Source: an uncultured Bacilli bacterium (GTDB lineage: Bacteria; Bacillota_I; Bacilli_A; RF39; UBA660). Taken from it: 36,348 nucleotides of DNA. The position numbers and the translations under genes are program-made. The notes under the pieces are model-generated. The model saw only the letters and a list, made by a program, of their open reading frames with translations, searched no databases and was not told the DNA's origin. Shown piece by piece: positions 9,301-16,931 of this stretch. Position 1 is the first letter of the stretch; each line of letters starts with the position of its first letter. The stretch spans positions 1 through 36,348 of the forward strand of contig CANRAT010000003.1 in assembly GCA_947628685.1 (NCBI GenBank). Direction: 5' to 3'.

Positions 9301-10951
9301 TTTAGGTAAAGAACAAAATGTATTTGCTAAAGATTTATGGTTAGATAAAATACCAGATAAAATATATGTAGACGAATTAGAGCAAAAGTATAATTATACA
9401 AGTGAAAAATGTATTATTAATCCTGTAATAGGAGAGTATGACGATCCTAATACACAGTCTAAACATTTACTCACATTACCATTATCTATAGAAGGTAACA
9501 CTATAATATATGGAGCAGCAGGAATGGGTAAAGATGACTTGATCCAAACTGTTATATATTCAACTATAACAAAACATACTCCAGAAGAAGTAAACTTCTA
9601 TATATTAGATTTTGGCGCAGAAACACTTAAACTATTTGAAAACGCACCACATATAGGAGATGTATTACTTTCTCTTGAGGCAGAAAAAATAAATAATTTA
9701 ATTAAAATGTTAAAACAAGAAATAGATACACGTAAAAAATTATTTTCAGAATATGGAGGAAGTTATTCGTCTTATATTAAAAATAGTGGTAAAATTATAC
9801 CTAACATAATAGTAATAGTAAATTTATATGAAGCATTTGATGAAATGTATTCTGAACTTCAAGATGATTTTAATAGTTTAACAAGAGAAGGTCATAAATA
9901 CGGAATAACATTTATATTAACAACAAATGGAGTTAATTTTATTAGATATAAATTAAAACAAAACTTTAAACAAAATTTAGTACTACAACTTAATGATGAA
10001 AATGATTATTCCGATATATTAGGAAATACACATGGATTATTCCCATCAAAAATAAAAGGAAGAGGACTTGTTAAGTTTGATGAAATATATGAATTTCAAT
10101 CTGCTAGTTTTAAAACTGATGAAAGTAGTGCTGAATATATTAAAAATTTATGTATAGAACTTGATAAAAAGTATGAAGTTAAAGCAAAGAAAGTTCCAAT
10201 TTTACCTAATACAGTTAATTTAGATATAGTAAAAGATTATATAAAAGGGTTAGATAGTATACCTGTTGGAATAGAAAAAAATAGCCTAGAGGTATCTACA
10301 TTTAATCTTAGAGTAAAACCTGTTACTATTATATCTTCAACTGAGACAACTGCTTTTGAATCATTCGTTCCTGAATTTATTAAAGTTTGTTCTTTTAATC
10401 GAAATATATCTATTAACATAATAGATGCAGAAAAATTATTTGAAAATGAAAAATTTACTGCAAATTACTATAAAGATAATTTTGATGATATATTTAATAA
10501 ACTATATTCATATACAGAAAGATTAAATCAAGTATATGTCTCAAATAACTATAGTACTGATGCAATTAAAAACTTTCAAGATTTACTTATTGTAATAATA
10601 GGTTTAACACACTTTAAAAATAAATTATCATCTGAATTACAAGAAAAGTTAGAAAACTTTATGATTATGATTAAGGATTTAAGAAAGATTAGTATAGTTA
10701 TTGTAGATACAATAGATAATATTAAGAGTTTTGAATATGAAAATTGGTATAAAACAGTAGTAGCTAATAACCATGCGATTTGGATAGGTGATGGAATAGG
10801 GGACCAATATACGATTAAATTATCTAAAACTCCAAAATATATTAAAGATGAAATTGGAAATAAATTTGGATATTCAGTTAAGAAGGGTAATCCAATACTC
10901 ATAAAAGTACTTAGTGATTCACCACAAGAGGAGGTTGAAGGTGACGAATAA
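6317..10951 (+). CDS. essC: T7SSb motor ATPase EssC/YukB-like (module A)
   Basis: A 1544-residue membrane ATPase that powers type VIIb secretion of WXG100 and LXG-type substrates. Residues about 1-200 fit the tandem FHA-like N-terminus. Two hydrophobic segments lie at about 260-282 and 301-318. The first FtsK/SpoIIIE domain is canonical, with Walker A GMTGSGKS (718-725) and Walker B HLFIISDE (834-841). The second has a degenerate P-loop, GAAGMGKDD (1066-1074), without the usual Ser/Thr after Lys, and no clear acidic Walker B. A third, weaker ATPase-like region follows to the end. EssC is normally 1450-1550 residues, so it is full length. It starts after ffh and overlaps yukD by 11 bp. A diverged paralogue at 17818 has its P-loops at identical residue positions. 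Confidence 0.93.
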   Translation: MRVSLIKNGKIYNTNLPLEINGSFWVEDKDKNNIKRNLINIEANNSKWVLKSNFETKIIYNGNNVEEVVLENYNFYELQVKGEQYNYILYTSPVYDDNSCEYEVSNNCQIYIGNGVNNTINYNNRYIQDKQCLIQSTNGIWSINNLNNNGVVFVNGIAVSKSNLNIGDVVFIMGLKIIICGNFIIMNNVKGIVNYNTQVLRKREPLNLPVEPQEEKEEDTSLKVYEKQEYFFRMPRFRTSVEEDTVEIDPPPEQEKPDEMPLAYTIGPMLTMGLTSMVSGITSINNVMEGTQTLKSSLPSLVTCGAMLLSMIFWPLLQKQYSKNQRKKKEKLRIKKYNEYIEERRGYIRGIVSRQRQSLIENNIPLSDCKQIILNRKRNLWERKIEHDDFLNLRLGIGNVEPFVKVKYPEEHFSLTQNNLREVLDKLGAETKIMTDVPVTVNLTKKYISAIVGKKEITKSFIDGLLLQLMTFYSYEDLKIVIMTSKENEYKWKFLKTSPYLSDDDKTIRFFSTDVDEANQISIYLDNYLQNRKYQDGDTSKLKTEDYKSYKLYFLIITDDYQSLRNIEIIKDVLSQKINLGFSMLIVQERLLGLPNECTTFINVEANDSIIFENELTSDKQQVFKADFIGDLNIESVSKVVSNIPIEMAKDRYSLPEKLGFLEMYNVGKIEQLNPLNRWKNNNPITSLSAPVGVDTNGELFKLDLHEKFHGPHGLIAGMTGSGKSEFIITYILSMAVNYHPDEVAFVLIDYKGGGLAGAFENKETGVKIPHLAGTITNLDVNDMKRSLASIESELKRRQKIFNDARQKLNESTIDIYKYQKLRREGKVEEPIPHLFIISDEFAELKTQQPEFMEKLISTARIGRSLGVHLILATQKPSGVVDDQIWSNTKFRVCLKVQDKQDSVDMIKCPDAASLHNVGRFYLQVGYNEFFALGQSAYAGVPYQKTDKIKRKIDTNISFINNVGYIIKNVDKEEVNINAKANGEELSNIVNYLYNLGKEQNVFAKDLWLDKIPDKIYVDELEQKYNYTSEKCIINPVIGEYDDPNTQSKHLLTLPLSIEGNTIIYGAAGMGKDDLIQTVIYSTITKHTPEEVNFYILDFGAETLKLFENAPHIGDVLLSLEAEKINNLIKMLKQEIDTRKKLFSEYGGSYSSYIKNSGKIIPNIIVIVNLYEAFDEMYSELQDDFNSLTREGHKYGITFILTTNGVNFIRYKLKQNFKQNLVLQLNDENDYSDILGNTHGLFPSKIKGRGLVKFDEIYEFQSASFKTDESSAEYIKNLCIELDKKYEVKAKKVPILPNTVNLDIVKDYIKGLDSIPVGIEKNSLEVSTFNLRVKPVTIISSTETTAFESFVPEFIKVCSFNRNISINIIDAEKLFENEKFTANYYKDNFDDIFNKLYSYTERLNQVYVSNNYSTDAIKNFQDLLIVIIGLTHFKNKLSSELQEKLENFMIMIKDLRKISIVIVDTIDNIKSFEYENWYKTVVANNHAIWIGDGIGDQYTIKLSKTPKYIKDEIGNKFGYSVKKGNPILIKVLSDSPQEEVEGDE

Positions 10952-11192
10952 AATATTAGTTATTGTTGTTGTTCCTATGATAGAAGAGGAATATAATATA
11001 TATATTCCGGTTTCTAAAAGTATAAATGTTACAATAGAATTACTTGTAAAAACAATTAATGAACTATCAGAAGGACATTATCAAATAAAAAATAATGCTA
11101 AATTAATTTCAAGTAATGGTGAGGTATTTCCAAGAAATTATACTGTAAAAGCAAGTGGAATTAAAAATGGAGATAAAATAATTCTAATATAA
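10941..11192 (+). CDS. yukD: Ubiquitin-like T7SS accessory protein YukD (module A)
   Basis: An 83-residue beta-grasp protein of the YukD/EsaB type. It has an N-terminal strand (ILVIVVVPM), a central helix (TIELLVKTINELSEG), and a C-terminal IKNGDKIILI typical of a ubiquitin-like fold. YukD is a small cytoplasmic component needed for T7SSb function. GTG at 10941 is chosen because AGAGGAGG (10927-10934) ends six bases before it; an in-frame GTG at 10914 has no such site. The start lies inside essC (11-bp overlap), which indicates coupling. A strong terminator follows, so essC-yukD form one transcript separate from the WXG100 genes. In module B the order is reversed (yukD before essC). Confidence 0.85.
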   Translation: MTNKILVIVVVPMIEEEYNIYIPVSKSINVTIELLVKTINELSEGHYQIKNNAKLISSNGEVFPRNYTVKASGIKNGDKIILI

Positions 11193-11217
11193 AAGAGCAA
11201 AAGCTCTTTTTTTCTTT
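11191..11217 (+). terminator. Terminator after essC-yukD of module A
   Basis: Perfect 8-bp stem AAAAGAGC (11191-11198) / GCTCTTTT (11203-11210), loop AAAA, followed by TTTCTTT. Confidence 0.9.
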
Positions 11218-11247
11218 AATCTATTCTAGGTTATAGATAATTAAATT

Positions 11248-11287
11248 ATGACATTTAAATGTACAATTAAATTATACAATATATAGG
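11248..11287 (+). promoter_or_regulatory. Palindrome and probable promoter of the WXG100 operon, module A
   Basis: ACATTTAAATGT (11251-11262) is a perfect 12-bp palindrome. It overlaps a candidate -35, TGTACA (11260-11265), with TATAGG (11282-11287) after 16 bp; TATACA at 11273 is an alternative -10. The half-site TTTAAATGT also forms the palindrome before the module B WXG100 gene (23274-23297), and ACAATTAAAT follows in both. A shared operator is inferred. Confidence 0.45.
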
Positions 11288-11311
11288 GTATTGTTTAGAG
11301 GGAGGTAAGTT

Positions 11312-11584
11312 ATGGCACAAATAAGTATTGAACCAAGTAAAGCGATTCAATATGGAGAACAAATAATTCAAAACGCATCTACATACAATAATGAAATTAA
11401 AAGAATTTATAGTATAGTAGGTGACTTAAGAACAAGTTGGACAGGAACAGCTGCTCAAAAATTTACAGATAATATTGAATCATTTAAAGCGGATTATGAA
11501 AAATTTGGACAATTGATAAATCAATTTGGTGAATTATTAGTTGCTATTGGTAAAGATTATCAAAAATTAGAGGAAAATTTATAG
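11312..11584 (+). CDS. WXG100 protein, EsxA-like (module A)
   Basis: A 90-residue helical hairpin protein of the ESAT-6/WXG100 family, the small secreted substrates of type VII systems. The signature SWTG sits at residues 42-45, between two amphipathic helices (about 8-40 and 46-85). The ATG follows GGGAGG at a normal distance. It is the first gene after the essC-yukD terminator and begins a new transcription unit with the second WXG100-like gene 17 bases downstream. EsxA-type proteins are usually secreted as homodimers and may contact EssC to open the channel; that role here is inferred. Confidence 0.92.
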   Translation: MAQISIEPSKAIQYGEQIIQNASTYNNEIKRIYSIVGDLRTSWTGTAAQKFTDNIESFKADYEKFGQLINQFGELLVAIGKDYQKLEENL

Positions 11585-11601
11585 TAAGGGAGGAATAATA
11601 A

Positions 11602-11892
11602 ATGGCAATGACATTCTCATCACAAGGATGTAGACAAGCTGCGGCTGATTTAAATAAATCAGCAAGTACACTAGATATTATATTAAATAGTGAACTTACA
11701 GGAATAATAAGTAAAGTAAAAGATGCATATAACAGTGAAACGGCAGAAGAATTGTATGCAGCATTTGATAGGATGAAATCAAGATTTCCTGATTTTATAT
11801 CTTCAGTAACAGATTGCTCAAAGTATTTAACAGATACAGTTGCGCCTGCATATGAAAAACTTGAATCAACTGCTTCAAGTAAAATAGGATAA
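11602..11892 (+). CDS. WXG100-like partner protein lacking the WXG motif (module A)
   Basis: A 96-residue, almost entirely helical protein of WXG100 size and pattern. At the expected turn it reads VKDAYNSETAEELY and has no W-X-G. Its C-terminal half (AAFDRMKSRFPDFISSV) aligns by pattern with the second half of the fused WXG100 protein of module B (TTFENFNNNVPDYKSQI), which links the two modules. The start ATG follows GGAGGAATAATAA. It lies 17 bases after the EsxA-like gene and is probably co-transcribed with it, possibly as the EsxB-like heterodimer partner. A pair of RNA hairpins follows and separates it from the toxin genes. Confidence 0.8.
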   Translation: MAMTFSSQGCRQAAADLNKSASTLDIILNSELTGIISKVKDAYNSETAEELYAAFDRMKSRFPDFISSVTDCSKYLTDTVAPAYEKLESTASSKIG

Positions 11893-11900
11893 ATATAAAC

Positions 11901-11962
11901 TGTCTTAAGAAATTAAGACATTTATAAATAAGAGTTAATAATATTAACTTTTATTTATAAAT
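11901..11962 (+). promoter_or_regulatory. Two tandem RNA hairpins between WXG100 and toxin genes (module A)
   Basis: The first hairpin is TGTCTTAA (11901-11908) / TTAAGACA (11913-11920) with a GAAA tetraloop. The second has 20-base arms (11920-11939 / 11943-11962) with a single G-U-type mismatch and a 3-base loop; the arms share base 11920 with the first. The second ends just before the ribosome binding site GAGGTGA (11964-11970) and has no T-tract, so it is not a classical terminator. RNA processing, stabilisation of the upstream message or control of translation of the next gene are all possible. Confidence 0.65.
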
Positions 11963-11975
11963 AGAGGTGAATACT

Positions 11976-12344
11976 ATGTTAAGCAATAAAAATAAAATAG
12001 ATGAATTAACAAAAATGAAAAATGATTACAAAAAAAAATTAGATAGTTATAACAAATCACTAAATTATGCGAATAAATTATTAAGCATATTAAAAAGCAG
12101 TAATCAACAATTATTAAATACAAATGATGGATTACATGCATATTTTAACATAAATGGGAAAACACTAGACGGTGGAAAAGTAAAAGAGTTAAAAGATAGA
12201 GTGACAAATATAATAAATAAAATGGAAAATACAATAATACCAGGTATAAAAAGCAACATAGATACATTAAATAAAAAAATAAAAGATACAGAAAAGCAAA
12301 TAACTGATTTAAAAAGAGGAAATAGAAATATAGAGGTAAATTAG
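11976..12344 (+). CDS. Helical LXG-toxin-associated (Lap/YwqH-like) protein, module A
   Basis: A 122-residue, Lys/Asn-rich, largely coiled-coil protein (residues about 1-60 and 70-122). It has a central segment with the pattern YFNINGKTLDGGKV, which recurs in its module B counterpart at 24079 (DFQNGGHVLDGVPL). Small helical proteins in this position, directly before an LXG-type toxin, usually bind the toxin N-terminus and target it for secretion (YwqH/DUF5082 and Lap families). I assign it to that group by position, size and pattern. ATG 11976 is chosen over an in-frame GTG at 11967, which lies inside the ribosome binding site GAGGTGA (11964-11970). The toxin gene starts 12 bases after its stop. 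Confidence 0.7.
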   Translation: MLSNKNKIDELTKMKNDYKKKLDSYNKSLNYANKLLSILKSSNQQLLNTNDGLHAYFNINGKTLDGGKVKELKDRVTNIINKMENTIIPGIKSNIDTLNKKIKDTEKQITDLKRGNRNIEVN

Positions 12345-12355
12345 TAGGAGGAAAT

Positions 12356-15300
12356 ATGGCTGAGCTAGTACTAAATGTAAGTAAAGTAAATTCATATGTA
12401 ATACCAAACATAAGAAAAATAGAAGAATTAATGCAAGAAGCATATAGTACTAGTAATACATTAAAGAGTGCTTTACCAAGTACATTTAATTATAGAAGTA
12501 ATGTAAGTGATATAGTAAGTGAAATATATGATATAAAAAAAGAAGTAAGTAAAGTAAATACTTTAATAAATGAAAAAATAACTCAGGCAGAAAGAATAGA
12601 GAATACTGGTGATAATAAGATATCAGGTATAACATCATTAATACACGAATTAAATGCAGAATCATATGTAAAAAATAATAAATCTTTTGAAAACAGACTT
12701 AATAGTAGAACAACATTTAACATGATGGAAGATAAAATCCCAATTTATAAATCTACGGTAACTATAAATCAAACAAAAGCAAGTGAACAAATACAAACAG
12801 ATTCAGAGAATGTTATTGAACAAAAAGAAAATAGTGTTGAAGTAAGTGAAGTAGAGGAACAATCTACATTAGATTGGGTTGGAGAAAAGATAGATGGGGC
12901 AATAGATTTTGCAGGAGAAATATTAGAAGCTACAGGCTCTTTTATATGTGATTTAGGAAGTACAATATGGGATGGAGTAACTTCAGTATTTGATTGGGTT
13001 ACAGACGGTGATAATTGGAAAGAATTATTAGAATCATTAGGAGCGTCTATAGCGAATGCAGTAATATCTTTTTCAAAAGGAGTAGTAGATTTAGTAGAAG
13101 CTATAGGAGATACTTGTGTAATAATAGGTACAGGTGTTGCAACAGTAGGAACGGCATTATATGATGTAGGATATGGAATAGCAACAGGAGATTGGGATTT
13201 TAATGCAACAAAAGGATTATGGGAAGGTGCAAAAACGGTAGTATCATATGATTGGAGTAATAAAATATATGATTCGTTGTATGATACAAAAGCAGGTAAA
13301 TGGCTTGATGAACATGCTTATGCACCATTTAAATCAGATGGAATAGCATGTCAAGTAATTGAGGGTGTAGGTTATGTTGCGGGTGTTGTTACTCTTTCAG
13401 TAGTTACTTTTGGAGCTGCAGGAGTTACATTTGGAGCGACATCTACAGTAGGAGGACTTTCGGTAAACGCTGGAGCAGTAGGAGTAACTGCCTTTGCTAC
13501 AGGATTATCAAAACATACTTCCGAAGAATGGAATAAAAACAGTATATCATTAAATTATGGTGGACAAGATATAGAAATACCAATTGATTATGAAAAATAT
13601 TTAGAAATAGAAAATCTAAAAGAAAATGAAACTACTACAGTTACTCAACAATATCAAGCAGATGATGGAAGTGTGCAAGAAATAATGTTTACAATTACTT
13701 CTAAAGGTAACAAAGAGTATGATATAATAGATAATATAGGTAATGTTGCAAGTTTAAATAGTTTAAATGAATCTAGTACCACTAAAGGACTTTTGAAAGG
13801 CGTAGGTGGGGGAATAGCAGATGGATTTAAATATTATACAGCTATTTCTACTCTTGGTAATTTTCAGTCACTAGCAGGAATGATTAAGCATTTAGGATCT
13901 GGGAATTATGGAAAAGGTGTAGTATCATTATTTAAAAATTTTGGATTCAAACAAGCCTTTAAACCATTAGTTAAAAATGCAGCTAAAGCTACATTTAAGG
14001 ATATAGGATTTTATATAGATTCAGGTACATTTATATCAGGTGAGATAAAATCTGGAATTCAAACAGGAGAATGGAATTTAAAAAATATTGGTGCTGGAAT
14101 ATTTAGTGCATATACAAATAACTTTTTAGGAAATTTAGGTGGTGAATATTTCGGTAGTGGGTTAGGCTCTGCAATGAATAATATTGAAAAATCAAGAGTT
14201 GAGTTAGATACTAGTCCATATTCTTTTAATGAAAATGATCTAAATTATAAGCATTCAAATGTGGTTAAAGCTGCATCTAACAGAGTTGAATCTAATATAA
14301 ATAGGTATAGATATACAGATACTAATTTAGTTGATGGATTAAATGATAGTATAAAAGAGAATGGACTTTATCATTTCTCTTCAAATGTGGATGATATTAT
14401 AGATAGTGGCTATGTTAGATCTAGTGGTTATTTTAGTTCTTATGGTGAAAGAAAAAGTTTCTTTTTCAATGGCGTTCCTGAAGTTGGAGCATATGCTTCT
14501 AATTTAGATGGTATACCTCTTAAAACAGAAGCAGTTAAAATTTTTCCAAGCGATGACATAATTAATAGTTCAAAATTAAAAGTTAGAAATTATGATGATT
14601 TTGCTGTTACATATAGTGGCGATTTAAGATTCGATTCAAATAATGCAGCAAAGCAGTACTTCGTTTTGCGTAAGGTTGATGATAAATTGGTTTATGCTAA
14701 TGTTAACAAAGCATTCTATGATAATTATCAAAATACTGCAGAAGGTTTGGCTGTAGCTGAATTTATAAGTAAAAAGAAAAACGTTGATTTAATCAAACAA
14801 GATTATTATTATAATTTGTCAATGAAGAGTACTAATGCACAAATAACTTATTCCAAAGTTAAAAATAGTATAATAGAATCTGATAAAGGCAGTATAGATA
14901 TACCATCAAGTATTAATCATACTATAAATTTAAATGATATCAAAGATTATAAAAAATTTAGTGATTCAACTGAACTAATAAAGAAAAAACTTTGTTCAGT
15001 ATATGAACTTGATTATGATAGCAATGTAGCAGACAGAATGATGGTTAATGGAATTATGGAAATAATTGATGATAATAAATTTACAGATGAAAATGTTAAA
15101 TATATATTTGAGCATCTTGATAAATTAAAAGAGCATAATAAGTATTTGAGTTTTGCTACATATGATGGTACTTCAAGATATTTTGGTGGAGTTGACCAAT
15201 TGCAGATGGGTTTATCTGATTTAGATTCTAGTTGTAGAATGGTATTATCACATGAATTAGGACATACATCATACCAATGTGTGTTACCAGGAAAGACTAA

Positions 15301-15988
15301 ATTTGAAGGACCAGACCTTTCTTTAGAAAGTATTAATGCCTTAGAAATAGCAAGACAAAATTTAAGAAATAATGATTTGACTGTAAAAAAGCTTCTAGAT
15401 GATTCTTTGCAAATAGATAAACAAAACTTTAAAAAGACAGTTGATTGGTATGAGGGATTAAGGGAAAATGAAACTGCAAAAATGTCTAGCATTGTAGATT
15501 CTTTGTATTCAAGTGATTCAATTGAAAATTTAAAAGAACTTGCTGAGTCTGCAAGTAAAATGAATGCAGTAAAAGAAATACTAAGCGAAGCTGGAATGTC
15601 TGATATTTCTATAGAAGATTTAATTTCAAACAAAGAACTTGTAAAACAAATTGCAATTTCACAGAATAATATTAATAACCAATTAGCTCATTACAATAAA
15701 TTAAATTCAGATTATGATTTAGAGGGGGATTGGAGAAAATTATCTTCAATGATTGATAGTATTTCTCTATCTGAGTATCGAGGTTCATTTGGTCATAGTA
15801 AAGAATATTGGACTATGCGTTCTGATAGCAATAAACTTTCATATGATGAATTATTAGCCGATTATATATCAGTATCAGCTAACGGTAGAACAGACTTACT
15901 CGATAAATTACAAAGCCTTTGTGGTAATGAAATCTTTGATGATTTAAAAAAGAAGGTAAAAGAAATGGCAGACAAAATGGGAGGTTAA
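12356..15988 (+). CDS. Large T7SS polymorphic toxin with an HELGH zincin domain (module A)
   Basis: A 1210-residue effector. Residues about 1-120 are helical and LXG-like, the expected secretion domain. Residues about 175-405 are Gly/Ala-rich and amphipathic (IDGAIDFAGEILEATGSF; a hydrophobic stretch around 370-400), a pre-toxin/translocation-like region. Near 670-720 the segment LYHFSSNVDDIIDSGYV followed by FFFNGVPEVG has the look of an ADP-ribosyltransferase-type entry motif, but this is uncertain. At 966-970 HELGH gives the first two zinc ligands and catalytic Glu of a gluzincin metallopeptidase. E1165 in DELLADYIS is a reasonable third ligand. It follows the helical partner by 12 bases with an AGGAGG site and is followed 3 bases later by a small candidate immunity gene. 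Secretion and toxicity are inferred. Confidence 0.8.
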   Translation: MAELVLNVSKVNSYVIPNIRKIEELMQEAYSTSNTLKSALPSTFNYRSNVSDIVSEIYDIKKEVSKVNTLINEKITQAERIENTGDNKISGITSLIHELNAESYVKNNKSFENRLNSRTTFNMMEDKIPIYKSTVTINQTKASEQIQTDSENVIEQKENSVEVSEVEEQSTLDWVGEKIDGAIDFAGEILEATGSFICDLGSTIWDGVTSVFDWVTDGDNWKELLESLGASIANAVISFSKGVVDLVEAIGDTCVIIGTGVATVGTALYDVGYGIATGDWDFNATKGLWEGAKTVVSYDWSNKIYDSLYDTKAGKWLDEHAYAPFKSDGIACQVIEGVGYVAGVVTLSVVTFGAAGVTFGATSTVGGLSVNAGAVGVTAFATGLSKHTSEEWNKNSISLNYGGQDIEIPIDYEKYLEIENLKENETTTVTQQYQADDGSVQEIMFTITSKGNKEYDIIDNIGNVASLNSLNESSTTKGLLKGVGGGIADGFKYYTAISTLGNFQSLAGMIKHLGSGNYGKGVVSLFKNFGFKQAFKPLVKNAAKATFKDIGFYIDSGTFISGEIKSGIQTGEWNLKNIGAGIFSAYTNNFLGNLGGEYFGSGLGSAMNNIEKSRVELDTSPYSFNENDLNYKHSNVVKAASNRVESNINRYRYTDTNLVDGLNDSIKENGLYHFSSNVDDIIDSGYVRSSGYFSSYGERKSFFFNGVPEVGAYASNLDGIPLKTEAVKIFPSDDIINSSKLKVRNYDDFAVTYSGDLRFDSNNAAKQYFVLRKVDDKLVYANVNKAFYDNYQNTAEGLAVAEFISKKKNVDLIKQDYYYNLSMKSTNAQITYSKVKNSIIESDKGSIDIPSSINHTINLNDIKDYKKFSDSTELIKKKLCSVYELDYDSNVADRMMVNGIMEIIDDNKFTDENVKYIFEHLDKLKEHNKYLSFATYDGTSRYFGGVDQLQMGLSDLDSSCRMVLSHELGHTSYQCVLPGKTKFEGPDLSLESINALEIARQNLRNNDLTVKKLLDDSLQIDKQNFKKTVDWYEGLRENETAKMSSIVDSLYSSDSIENLKELAESASKMNAVKEILSEAGMSDISIEDLISNKELVKQIAISQNNINNQLAHYNKLNSDYDLEGDWRKLSSMIDSISLSEYRGSFGHSKEYWTMRSDSNKLSYDELLADYISVSANGRTDLLDKLQSLCGNEIFDDLKKKVKEMADKMGG

Positions 15989-15990
15989 AG

Positions 15991-16209
15991 ATGAATGAAA
16001 ATCAAAAATATATTGCTTATTGTTTATTACAAAATGAATATTTAAAAAGACAAGGTATATTACAAAATGAAAGTTTAGAGAATATAACACATTTTTTCCC
16101 AGAAGATTGGTTTTTATATAAATTGGATGCAAGGATTAATTTTATTAAAAAAGCATTGAAAGAAAACAAAAAATTGGAAGATATCTTAATTGGAGCTAAA
16201 CATTATTAA
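15991..16209 (+). CDS. Small protein, candidate immunity protein for the module A toxin
   Basis: A 72-residue acidic/basic mixed protein with no membrane segment and no recognised domain. It is rich in Leu, Lys and aromatic residues (ITHFFPEDWFLYKLDARINFIKKALKEN), consistent with a compact helical fold. The start codon comes two bases after the toxin stop. Its ribosome binding site GGGAGG lies within the last codons of the toxin, so the two are made together. That tight coupling, and the position immediately after the effector, make it the best immunity candidate. A chaperone role cannot be excluded. No homologue is seen in module B, as expected when the toxin differs. Confidence 0.6.
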   Translation: MNENQKYIAYCLLQNEYLKRQGILQNESLENITHFFPEDWFLYKLDARINFIKKALKENKKLEDILIGAKHY

Positions 16210-16242
16210 ATTTTGAATAACACTAGAAGGAGGAAAGAAAAA

Positions 16243-16563
16243 ATGAATAATGCGCATGAAAAATATTTACCAATAGGAACAGTTGTAATGTTAAAGGGTG
16301 GAAGCAAAAGATTAATGATAACAGGCTTTTGCTCTATGCCAACTGATGATAAAAATAAAATGTTTGATTATTCGGGATGTATGTATCCTGAGGGTGTACT
16401 ATCTAGCGATCAAACAGCATTATTTAACCATGATCAAATAGATAAAATCTATTATATGGGATATGTTGATGATGAAGAGAAAAAATTTAAGTCAACATTA
16501 AATGCATTAATAAGTCAAATGAATAAAAAAACTTCTAATTCACAAGACAGTAACGAAAATTAA
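16243..16563 (+). CDS. DUF4176 protein (T7SS-associated), module A
   Basis: A 106-residue DUF4176 protein, a small cytoplasmic-looking family common in Bacillota T7SS loci and of unknown function. The family signature is clear: YLPIGTVVMLKGGSKRLMITGF, then DYSGCMYPEGV, then FNHDQIDKIYYMGYVDDEE. ATG 16243 is chosen because AAGGAGG (16227-16233) precedes it; ten upstream in-frame codons from 16213 run through that ribosome binding site. The C-terminal 15 residues are a polar Ser/Asn/Gln tail, also found in the module B copy at 29010. Both copies are last in their module before a terminator, which suggests a fixed place in the locus. Confidence 0.88.
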   Translation: MNNAHEKYLPIGTVVMLKGGSKRLMITGFCSMPTDDKNKMFDYSGCMYPEGVLSSDQTALFNHDQIDKIYYMGYVDDEEKKFKSTLNALISQMNKKTSNSQDSNEN

Positions 16564-16590
16564 AAAAGAGATCAATTATCTCTTTTAATT
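16564..16590. terminator. Bidirectional terminator between DUF4176 and xre
   Basis: AAAAGAGAT (16564-16572) / ATCTCTTTT (16578-16586), with A and T tracts on both sides. It serves the convergent DUF4176 (+) and xre (-) genes and overlaps the xre stop codon. Confidence 0.85.
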
Positions 16591-16808
16591 TTGCTTCTTT
16601 TATAAGTTATTTTCTTTTCATTAGTAAGCCCTAATATATAATCAACACTTGTATCATAAAATATTGCAAGTTTAATAAGTATGTTTGTTGGGATATCATT
16701 TGTTTCAGTTTCATATTTAGAATAACCTGTTTGAGACATATTAAGCTCATTTGCTATATCTTTTTGTAATAAATCATTATCCTCTCTTAAATCTCTTAGT
16801 CTATTCAT
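16572..16808 (-). CDS. Small XRE-family DNA-binding regulator
   Basis: A 78-residue Cro/C1-type helix-turn-helix protein. The HTH spans about residues 3-58 (LRDLREDNDLLQKDIANELN, MSQTGYSKYETE, IPTNILIKLAIFYDTSVDYI), with a short basic tail. It is convergent with module A and divergent from the SNF2 promoter region. The 30-68 bases before its start contain a perfect 15-bp inverted repeat (16838-16876) that is a plausible own operator. A decayed copy lacking the N-terminus and operator is at 29720-29873, before the intact SNF2 gene. It may repress itself and possibly the neighbouring divergent transcript. Function is inferred from fold and position. Confidence 0.85.
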   Translation of the reverse strand: MNRLRDLREDNDLLQKDIANELNMSQTGYSKYETETNDIPTNILIKLAIFYDTSVDYILGLTNEKKITYKRSKIKRDN

Positions 16809-16837
16809 CTAACTCACCAATGCTATCTTACTAAAAA

Positions 16838-16876
16838 ATATTCCAATTTAGACTATTATAATCTAAATTGGAATAT
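16838..16876. promoter_or_regulatory. 15-bp perfect inverted repeat, probable xre operator
   Basis: ATATTCCAATTTAGA (16838-16852) and TCTAAATTGGAATAT (16862-16876) are separated by 9 bases, CTATTATAA. TATAAT can be read on both strands across the spacer and right arm, so a promoter -10 for xre (minus strand) lies inside the palindrome. This is a typical arrangement for autorepression by an XRE dimer. Confidence 0.65.
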
Positions 16877-16931
16877 ATATGTCCTTTTGCAGCACATTTT
16901 TTCTGAAATTTAAAAAATTTAAAAATTTTTA

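Noticed and set aside
15013..15633. 206-codon open frame on the minus strand inside the module A toxin
   Set aside because: It lies entirely opposite a well-supported coding region, is Ser/Leu-rich as expected from antisense of this AT-rich gene, and has no recognisable motif.
16843..16876. Palindrome before xre as a terminator
   Set aside because: It lacks a T-tract on either side and lies upstream of xre with a -10 box inside it, so an operator is more likely.
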